From contig DATCLY010000014.1 in assembly GCA_036563665.1 (NCBI GenBank), positions 107,776 to 171,775 on the forward strand: a stretch of 64,000 bases of DNA, written 5' to 3'. Source of the DNA: FEN-1219 sp036563665. GTDB taxonomy: Bacteria; Pseudomonadota; Gammaproteobacteria; Steroidobacterales; Rariloculaceae. The notes below the pieces were generated by a model. It saw only the letters and a list, made by a program, of their open reading frames with translations, made no database searches and was not told where the DNA came from. Both the position numbers and the translations under genes were made by a program. Positions 58,426 to 64,000 of this stretch are shown here, one piece after another (position 1 is the first letter of the stretch; every line of letters begins with the position of its first letter).

Positions 58426-59007
58426 ATGCCACCGTACAAGGTCGGTTATCTCATCGGCAGCCTCGCGAAGAATTCCATCAACCGCAAGCTCGCTCGTGCG
58501 CTGGTGCGTCTCGCGCCCGACGAGCTCGAGCTCACTGAGATCCCCATTCGCGACCTGCCGCTCTACAGCTACGACTACGACGCGGATTTCCCGCCGCCGG
58601 CGCGGGCCTTCAAGCAGGCGCTCGCGGCAGTGGACGCGGTGCTGTTCGTGACGCCCGAGTACAACCGCTCGATCCCCGGCGCACTCAAGAACGCGATCGA
58701 CTGGGCGAGCCGCCCGTACGGGCAGAACTCGTTCGCGCACAAGCCTTCGGCCGTCATCGGCGCCTCGCCGGGCGCCATCGGCACCGCCATCGCCCAGCAG
58801 CACCTGCGCAGCGTGCTCGGTTTCTGCAATTCGCCGCAGATGAACGCGCCGGAGGCCTACATCCGCTTCACGCCCAACCTCGTCACGGACGACGGCGAGG
58901 TGACGGTCGAGTCGACGGAGCGTTTCCTGCACGACTACATGGCGGAGCTGCACCGCTTCATCGTGCGGGTGTACATGGTCCTGCCGCGAGGCCTGCAGAA
59001 CGAGTAG
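58426..59007 (+). CDS. NADPH-dependent FMN reductase family protein
   Basis: 193 residues with a flavodoxin-like fold. The FMN phosphate loop is GSLAKNSINRKLARAL and a second signature is TPEYNRSIPGALKNAIDWASRP. It probably reduces FMN, quinones or azo compounds with NAD(P)H. The ATG at 58426 begins the first strand (YKVGYLIGS); the frame extends slightly upstream. It follows the EF-hand gene by 140 bases on the same strand, but no coupling is evident. Confidence 0.9.
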   Translation: MPPYKVGYLIGSLAKNSINRKLARALVRLAPDELELTEIPIRDLPLYSYDYDADFPPPARAFKQALAAVDAVLFVTPEYNRSIPGALKNAIDWASRPYGQNSFAHKPSAVIGASPGAIGTAIAQQHLRSVLGFCNSPQMNAPEAYIRFTPNLVTDDGEVTVESTERFLHDYMAELHRFIVRVYMVLPRGLQNE

Positions 59008-59046
59008 GCCTCGGGACGGTACCCGGCGCCGTCGACCGGCTGCCGA

Positions 59047-59646
59047 TCAGGCCGGGTGTGCGCGGTCGGCGCCCGTGGCGCGCGCGGATTTCAAGGCCAG
59101 CCCGAACGCGATCTCGGACACGCCGAAGAACGTGAGGTCGATCGCGAGGAACAGGCCGAGCAGCCACGGGGTCGCGTATGGCAACCGCAGCGTGACGAGC
59201 ACGCCGGCGATAATGGCCACCACGCCGGCCGCGACGATCCAGCCCCAGCCCCTCGACGGCCGCCAGCGCAGGCCCGCGCCGATGCGGAACACGCCCGTCA
59301 CGACGAGCGCGATGCCCAGCATCAACGTGAACACGCCGGCCGCGAGCACGGGGTTCGTGAAGACGATGTAGCCGGCCACGCCGTACAGCACCGCCGCGAG
59401 CAGCCATAGAAAGAAGCCGCTCCAGTGCTTGACCTGGAACGCGTGGATGAGCTGCACGACGGCGCCCACCATCATGAGCGCGCCGATGTAGAACACCGAC
59501 GCGAGCGTGGCGAGAAGCAGGTTGCCGAGCGCGACGAAGCCCAGGATCAGGAACAGCACGCCCAGCCCCACGTACCAGCCCCACTTCGGACCGACGTCGT
59601 GCTCGTCCACCCCGAGAACCCGATGCATGTCCGCGGTGCTTCGCAT
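59047..59646 (-). CDS. HdeD/DUF308 family membrane protein
   Basis: 199 residues with six transmembrane helices (LGVLFLILGFVALGNLLLA onward) and the Gly-rich DUF308 repeats, as in the acid-resistance membrane protein HdeD. The charged N-terminus RSTADMHRVLGVDEHDVGPK is cytoplasmic. The ATG at 59646 was chosen at the start of this tail. It is divergent from the zinc alcohol dehydrogenase; the 172 bases between hold a hairpin AGGCCCC/GGGGCCT. Role in acid stress is inferred from the family. Confidence 0.85.
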   Translation of the reverse strand: MRSTADMHRVLGVDEHDVGPKWGWYVGLGVLFLILGFVALGNLLLATLASVFYIGALMMVGAVVQLIHAFQVKHWSGFFLWLLAAVLYGVAGYIVFTNPVLAAGVFTLMLGIALVVTGVFRIGAGLRWRPSRGWGWIVAAGVVAIIAGVLVTLRLPYATPWLLGLFLAIDLTFFGVSEIAFGLALKSARATGADRAHPA

Positions 59647-59777
59647 GATCGTTCTCCTGTCGAACGCTGCTTCGGATGGCAAGGCCCCTCCGCGGGGCCT
59701 CGGCGACGGCTGCAAGTGCCATGCCCCGAAGGGCGCCGAGGCCGTAATCACAATGGCCGATCGCCGCTGCCCGATCG

Positions 59778-59793
59778 TTGGCATGATTCATGC
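59778..59793 (+). promoter_or_regulatory. Sigma-54-like element before the alcohol dehydrogenase
   Basis: TTGGCATGATTCATGC keeps the GG-N10-GC core of RpoN promoters (59780-59781 and 59792-59793) and TTGGCA, with two mismatches to the full consensus. Transcription would start near 59805, just ahead of the ribosome site (AAAGGAGG). Confidence 0.35.
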
Positions 59794-59818
59794 GACGCGA
59801 TCGAGAAAGGAGGACCCA

Positions 59819-60850
59819 ATGCAATCCGTCAGATTCGTGGGCGTCGGTCGCCCGGCCGAGCTGCAGGAAGTGCCGAAGCCCTCGCCCGGCCCGGGGCAAG
59901 TGCTGGTCAAGATCGGCGGCGCGGGCGTCTGCCACTCCGATCTGCACATCTTGGAAGAAGACTTCGGATTCGAGCCGCCCTTCACGCTCGGTCACGAGAA
60001 CGCGGGCTGGATCGCCGAGCTCGGCGAAGGCGTCACGGGATTCAAGGAAGGCGACGCCGTCGCGATCTACGGCCCCTGGGGCTGCGGGCGCTGCCATGCG
60101 TGCCAGCTCTCGATGGAGAACTACTGCGAGAACTGGGCCGAGATCCAAGGGTTCGGAGGCGGTCTGGGCCTGGACGGCGGCATGGCAGAGTACATGCTCG
60201 TGCCCTCGGCGCGCCTGCTCGTGCCGCTCGGCGACTTGAGCCCCGCCAAAGCGGCGCCGCTCTCCGACGCCGCCCTCACGCCGTATCACGCCATCAAGCG
60301 GGCACTGCCGCTGCTCCACGGGGGCAGCACGGTGGTCGTGATCGGCGTCGGCGGCCTCGGACACATGGCGATCCAGCTCCTACGGGTGCTCGCGCCCGTG
60401 CACATCGTCGCGGCGGACATCGACGACCAGCGGCTCGAGCAGGCGAAGGCGCTCGGCGCGGACGACGTCGTCAACAACCGCAACGCCGAGGAAGCGGCGG
60501 AGCGCATCCGGCAGATCACCGGTCCTCGCGGCGCGGGTCTCGTGCTCGACTGCATCGGCGTGCAGGCCACGGTGGACCTCGGCGCGCGGCTGCTCGGGCG
60601 CAACAGCGTGTGGACGATCGTCGGCCTGGGCGGCGGCCGCCACGACTTCCGCCACGGCAGCACGCCTTACGGGACGTCGCTCAGCATTCCCTACTGGGGC
60701 TCGCGCGTGGAGCTCATGGAAGTGATCGCGATGGCGCGCGAGGGCAGGATCCACGCGGAGACCACCGAGTTTCCGCTGGCGCAGGCCCCCGAGGTGTACG
60801 AGAAGCTCAAGGCCGGACAGATCAGGGGGCGCGCGGTGCTCGTGCCGTAG
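59819..60850 (+). CDS. Zinc-dependent alcohol dehydrogenase
   Basis: 343-residue medium-chain dehydrogenase. Catalytic zinc ligands are in GVCHSDLH and LGHENAG; the structural zinc is bound by four Cys in WGCGRCHACQLSMENYC. The cofactor fold is VIGVGGLGHMAIQLL, and the acidic Asp in AADIDDQ favours NAD. The organisation resembles aryl or secondary alcohol dehydrogenases (e.g. Adh of actinomycetes acting on phenylethanols). The ATG at 59819 follows AAAGGAGG. A possible sigma-54 promoter precedes it. Confidence 0.9.
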   Translation: MQSVRFVGVGRPAELQEVPKPSPGPGQVLVKIGGAGVCHSDLHILEEDFGFEPPFTLGHENAGWIAELGEGVTGFKEGDAVAIYGPWGCGRCHACQLSMENYCENWAEIQGFGGGLGLDGGMAEYMLVPSARLLVPLGDLSPAKAAPLSDAALTPYHAIKRALPLLHGGSTVVVIGVGGLGHMAIQLLRVLAPVHIVAADIDDQRLEQAKALGADDVVNNRNAEEAAERIRQITGPRGAGLVLDCIGVQATVDLGARLLGRNSVWTIVGLGGGRHDFRHGSTPYGTSLSIPYWGSRVELMEVIAMAREGRIHAETTEFPLAQAPEVYEKLKAGQIRGRAVLVP

Positions 60851-60881
60851 GGCACGGCGCCCGCTCGCGCGCGCGCCGGCG

Positions 60882-62516
60882 TCAGTGCCGGAAACGCTCC
60901 TCCTGCAGGTCGATTTCGCGCACGAGCTTGCGCGCCGTGTAGTCCGAGATCTCGTGCGCGCGCGCGAGCGCGAAGAGCTTCTCGCGCTCCGCGCAGAGCG
61001 CCGCGAGCCGCAGGCGGTTCTCGATGAGGTCGGACTGTCTGATCCGATGGCCGTTCTCCCCGCCCGAGTTCCCTTCGACGCGCCGCCGATAGATCTCCAT
61101 CACGCGGGCCGCCGCCTCGGCATAGACGTCCGCGTCGGCCTGGCCCCTCGCCATCTCGTGCAGCGCCGCCTCGATGGCCGGAATCGCCGCCTCGGCCGCT
61201 GCCGCGCGCGCCCGATCGATCTCGTCCTCGCCGTGCTTGCCCGACGTCCCGAGGCCGCGCAGCAGCCGCGGCAGCAGGAAACTCGATGCAACGAGCGACA
61301 TGATGATCACGCCGGCCGCGAGGAAGATCGTGAGGTCGCGCGCGGGGAACTCCGCGCCGTCGGGAAGCGTGAGCGGCAAGGTCAGCACGCCCGCGAGCGT
61401 GATCGCGCCGCGCACGCCCGCCACGGACATCGCGGCCACCTCCTGCAGCGTGGGCTTCTCGACGGCCTCTGCACCCCGGGCGCGCGCGAGCCACACCTGC
61501 ACGTTGCCCGACACCCACACCCACGAGAAGCGCAGCGCCGCGAGGCCGAAGTTGATGGCCAGCACGTAGACGGCGAGCCACCACGGGTTCTCGTGGTTCG
61601 ACTCGCGCACGGCGTCCATCGCGCCCGCGAAGATCGACGGCAGCTGCTCGCCGAGCAGCACGAACATCACGCCGTTCAGCGCGAACTGCACCGTGTCCCA
61701 TACCGCCGTGCGCTGCACCCGCGTGGCCGCACCCACCCTTCCCGTGAGCTCGATGTAGCTCATGGTGATGCCGGCGGCGACGGCCGCGAGGATCCCCGAG
61801 CCGCCGAAGTGCTCGGCGAGCTCGTAGGCGCCGAAAGGCACGAGCAGGCTGATCACGACCTGCGAGCCGGACTCCTCCCCGAAGCGCCGGCCGATCCAGC
61901 CCTTGAGCCACATCACGCCGAACGTGAACGCCACGCCGATCGCCACGCCGACCAGCGCGAGCTGCACGAACGTGAGCGCCGCCGCGCCGAGCGAGAACGT
62001 GCCGGTGAGGGCCGCCGCGACGGCGAAGCGGAAGCACACGAGGCCCGACGCGTCGTTCAGCAGCGACTCGCCTTCGAGCACGTGCATGAGGCGCTTCGGC
62101 ATCGGCACGCGCGACGTGATCGCGGACACGGCGATCGGATCGGTGGGCGACACGATGGCCGCGAGCGCGAAGGCCACGGGATAGGGCATGGCCGGGATCA
62201 TCCAGTGGATGAAGAACCCCATGCCGACCACGGCGAAGAACACGAGGCCGAGCGAGAGCTCGAGGATCAGGCCCTTGTCCTGGAGCAGCCCCTCCTTCGG
62301 GATGCGCCACCCGTCGAGGAACAGGAGCGGCGGCAGAAAGAGCAGGAAGAACACCTCGGGATCGAGCCGCACTTCGTAGGGGGACACGGCCGCGATCACG
62401 GCGCCGAACGCGATCTGCACGAGCGGCGTCGGGACGCCGAGCGGCAGCGCGCGCACGATGATGCCGCTCAGCACGACGGCGGCCAGCATCGACAGGACGA
62501 CGCTTATCGTTTCCAT
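60882..62516 (-). CDS. Na+/H+ antiporter (CPA1 family)
   Basis: 544 residues with about twelve membrane helices. Ion-binding and family motifs are FLPPLLFLDGWR, IVSPTDPIAVSAI with its acidic residue, LEGESLLNDASGLV and GVRGAITLAGVL. A cytosolic helical tail of about 120 residues (IDRARAAAAEAAIPAIE through the end) may regulate it. It likely maintains cytoplasmic pH and sodium. It is 170 bases downstream of the proline symporter gene on the same strand, consistent with shared sodium physiology. Confidence 0.9.
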   Translation of the reverse strand: METISVVLSMLAAVVLSGIIVRALPLGVPTPLVQIAFGAVIAAVSPYEVRLDPEVFFLLFLPPLLFLDGWRIPKEGLLQDKGLILELSLGLVFFAVVGMGFFIHWMIPAMPYPVAFALAAIVSPTDPIAVSAITSRVPMPKRLMHVLEGESLLNDASGLVCFRFAVAAALTGTFSLGAAALTFVQLALVGVAIGVAFTFGVMWLKGWIGRRFGEESGSQVVISLLVPFGAYELAEHFGGSGILAAVAAGITMSYIELTGRVGAATRVQRTAVWDTVQFALNGVMFVLLGEQLPSIFAGAMDAVRESNHENPWWLAVYVLAINFGLAALRFSWVWVSGNVQVWLARARGAEAVEKPTLQEVAAMSVAGVRGAITLAGVLTLPLTLPDGAEFPARDLTIFLAAGVIIMSLVASSFLLPRLLRGLGTSGKHGEDEIDRARAAAAEAAIPAIEAALHEMARGQADADVYAEAAARVMEIYRRRVEGNSGGENGHRIRQSDLIENRLRLAALCAEREKLFALARAHEISDYTARKLVREIDLQEERFRH

Positions 62517-62686
62517 GCAGTCTTCCGCAGGGTCTTCCCAGGGATCCGGGCCGCCGATCTCTCCGTCGTTCCGGCGCGAGCGGCGGGGCGCAGCCCGGCG
62601 CGCATTTTCACCGACGACGGAGCGCTTGCACAGGGAGGAATACGCAGCGGCGCAGCCCCGCGCCCGCAACCCATGCGCGCGTCGCC

Positions 62687-64000
62687 TCAGGGGACTGCCG
62701 TCGTATCCCGATCGGCGAGGCGCTCCACCCGCCGCGACTGGAACAGCGACACGGCGACGATGGCGGCGCAGGACAACAGGAATCCCGGCACGAGCTCGTA
62801 GAGCTCGGAGAGCGCCCCCGGGAGCTGCGGCCACACGATGACCGTGAGGCCGCCCACGACGATGCCGGCGAGCGCGCCGTCGCGCGTCATCCCTTCCCAG
62901 TAGAGCGAGAGCAAGATGGCCGGGCCGAACGCGGCGCCGAAGCCGGCCCACGCCCACGCGACCAGCGACAGCACGCGGCTCTCGGGATCGAAGCCGAGCA
63001 CGAACGCCACCACCGCGATCGCGAGCACGGCGAGCCGCCCCACCCAGAGGAGCTCCTCGCGGCCCGCGTCCGGCCGGAAGAAGCCTCGATAGAAGTCCTC
63101 CGCGAACGCCGACGAAGAGACGAGGAGCTGGGCCGAGGCCGTGCTCATGATGGCGGCGAGGATGCCGGCGAGGCACACGCCGGCGATGGCGGGATGGAAG
63201 AACTCCGTGGCGAGCAGGATGAACACCGTCTCGCTGCTCGCGCCCTCGAGCGGCGGATCGAGCACGAGCACGCCGGCGAGGCCGACGACGACGGCCGCGG
63301 CGAGCACCGTCACCACCCACGCCATCGCCACGCGCCGCGAGGTGACGAGCTCCTCCACGCGGCGGATCGCCATGAAGCGCGCGAGGATGTGCGGCTGGCC
63401 GGGATAGCCGAGACCCCAGCCGAGCAGCGACACGACGCCCAGCACGCCGAGCGCCTCGCCGCCCGCGCCGACGAAGGGGTCGAGCAGCGCCGGATCGCGC
63501 GCGTCGAGCCCGTCGAGCGCAGGCCCGACGCCGCCCGCGAGCTGCACCCCGACCGCCGCCACGAGCACGAGCGCGACGAACATCAGCGTGCCCTGCAGCA
63601 CATCGGACCAGCTCACCGCGAGGAAGCCGCCGAAGAACGTGTAGGCGAGCATCACGATCGAGCCCCAGAACATCGCCTCGGCGTAGGGCATCGCGAAGAG
63701 TGTCTCGAAGAGCCGGCCCGCGGCGACGAACCCCGAGCTCGCGTAGAACGCGAAGAACACGAGAATGAACGCCGCCGAGATCGTGCGCAGCACGTGCGAG
63801 CGATCGTCGAAGCGCCGCTCGAAGTAGTCGGGCAGCGTCAGCGAGTCCGCGAGGCGTTCCGTGCGCGTGCGGAGCTTCGCCGCGATGAACCGCCAGTTGA
63901 GCCACGTGCCGATCGCGAGGCCGAGCGCGAGCCAGACCGCGTCGAAGCCCGCGAGGTACGCGAGGCCCGGCAGGCCCATCAGCAGCCAGCCGCTCATGTC
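62687..64000 (-). CDS. putP: Sodium/proline symporter, N-terminus cut by window edge
   Basis: The 437 visible codons cover most of a PutP-type sodium:solute symporter with about eleven helices. The SDMSGWLLMGLPG signature of proline transporters lies at the window edge (DMSGWLLMGLPG visible), so about 45 residues are missing. Sodium-site segments include AIMSTASAQLLVSSSAFAEDFYRGFF, and GWGLGYPGQPHILARFMA is the usual substrate-side loop. The reading frame is open to base 64000. Takes up proline with sodium, probably as carbon source or osmoprotectant. Confidence 0.9.
   Translation of the reverse strand, partial: DMSGWLLMGLPGLAYLAGFDAVWLALGLAIGTWLNWRFIAAKLRTRTERLADSLTLPDYFERRFDDRSHVLRTISAAFILVFFAFYASSGFVAAGRLFETLFAMPYAEAMFWGSIVMLAYTFFGGFLAVSWSDVLQGTLMFVALVLVAAVGVQLAGGVGPALDGLDARDPALLDPFVGAGGEALGVLGVVSLLGWGLGYPGQPHILARFMAIRRVEELVTSRRVAMAWVVTVLAAAVVVGLAGVLVLDPPLEGASSETVFILLATEFFHPAIAGVCLAGILAAIMSTASAQLLVSSSAFAEDFYRGFFRPDAGREELLWVGRLAVLAIAVVAFVLGFDPESRVLSLVAWAWAGFGAAFGPAILLSLYWEGMTRDGALAGIVVGGLTVIVWPQLPGALSELYELVPGFLLSCAAIVAVSLFQSRRVERLADRDTTAVP

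Noticed and set aside
1..64000. tRNA, rRNA, riboswitch, prophage, IS element or integron
   Set aside because: No cloverleaf, conserved rRNA segment, transposase, integrase or att-like repeat was recognised on either strand.

Overview
The window is a very GC-rich chromosomal segment of a free-living Gram-negative bacterium, most likely a gammaproteobacterium of the Xanthomonadales/Nevskiales/Steroidobacterales type. The evidence is indirect: two large TonB-dependent receptors, several lipobox and Tat-type signal sequences, a proteobacterial class GN sortase, DUF6152 and DUF1552/DUF1592 proteins, and a REP-like palindrome family (core CTTTCCAG flanked by GC-rich arms) of the sort common in Xanthomonadaceae and pseudomonads. 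No rRNA or tRNA gene, CRISPR array, phage or IS element was found, so taxonomy stays an inference.

Layout. 0-4 kb: two aldo/keto reductases around a hybrid sensor kinase. 4-10 kb: a PqaA-like secreted hydrolase, divergent from a VIT/VWA protein with an LPQTG tail and its dedicated sortase, then a periplasmic TPR protein. 10-17 kb: a PQQ-type sugar dehydrogenase, a split NosR-like flavin/iron-sulfur pair, a small exported protein behind a response-regulator-like box, and a GlxA-type regulator overlapping a membrane GTPase. 17-24 kb: a DUF885 lipoprotein, DUF2200, two secreted proteins of a W-x-x-D-x-LV family (one fused to DUF6152), a PIN protein and a luciferase-like oxidoreductase. 24-31 kb: a stand-alone EF-G, then AraC regulator, enolase-superfamily enzyme and cytochrome c/beta-propeller fusion in a row.

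32-37 kb holds the most distinctive system: a minus-strand cassette with start/stop overlaps, reading type III polyketide synthase, methyltransferase, FAD oxidoreductase, acyl carrier protein and ketosynthase, probably for a phenolic lipid. 37-44 kb is a second tight operon: W-x-x-D family protein, DUF6152, DUF1592-type cytochrome, DUF1552 and an ankyrin protein. 44-55 kb is an uptake/oxidation region with a LysR regulator, a second PQQ-type dehydrogenase behind a 1097-residue TonB receptor, another W-x-x-D protein and a second TonB receptor behind an unusually AT-rich leader. 55-64 kb carries a lipoprotein serpin, a DMT exporter, a heptad-repeat/EF-hand protein behind a consensus-perfect sigma-54 promoter, an FMN reductase, an HdeD-like protein, a zinc alcohol dehydrogenase, a Na+/H+ antiporter and the start-truncated proline symporter PutP.

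REP-like elements occur in seven clusters, mostly as inverted pairs between genes. They are associated with three kinds of local tandem duplication, one of which has copied the 3' end of a gene. Many starts were moved downstream from the longest open frame on the basis of ribosome binding sites, signal peptides or start/stop overlaps; in this GC-rich DNA long antisense open frames are everywhere and were discarded.
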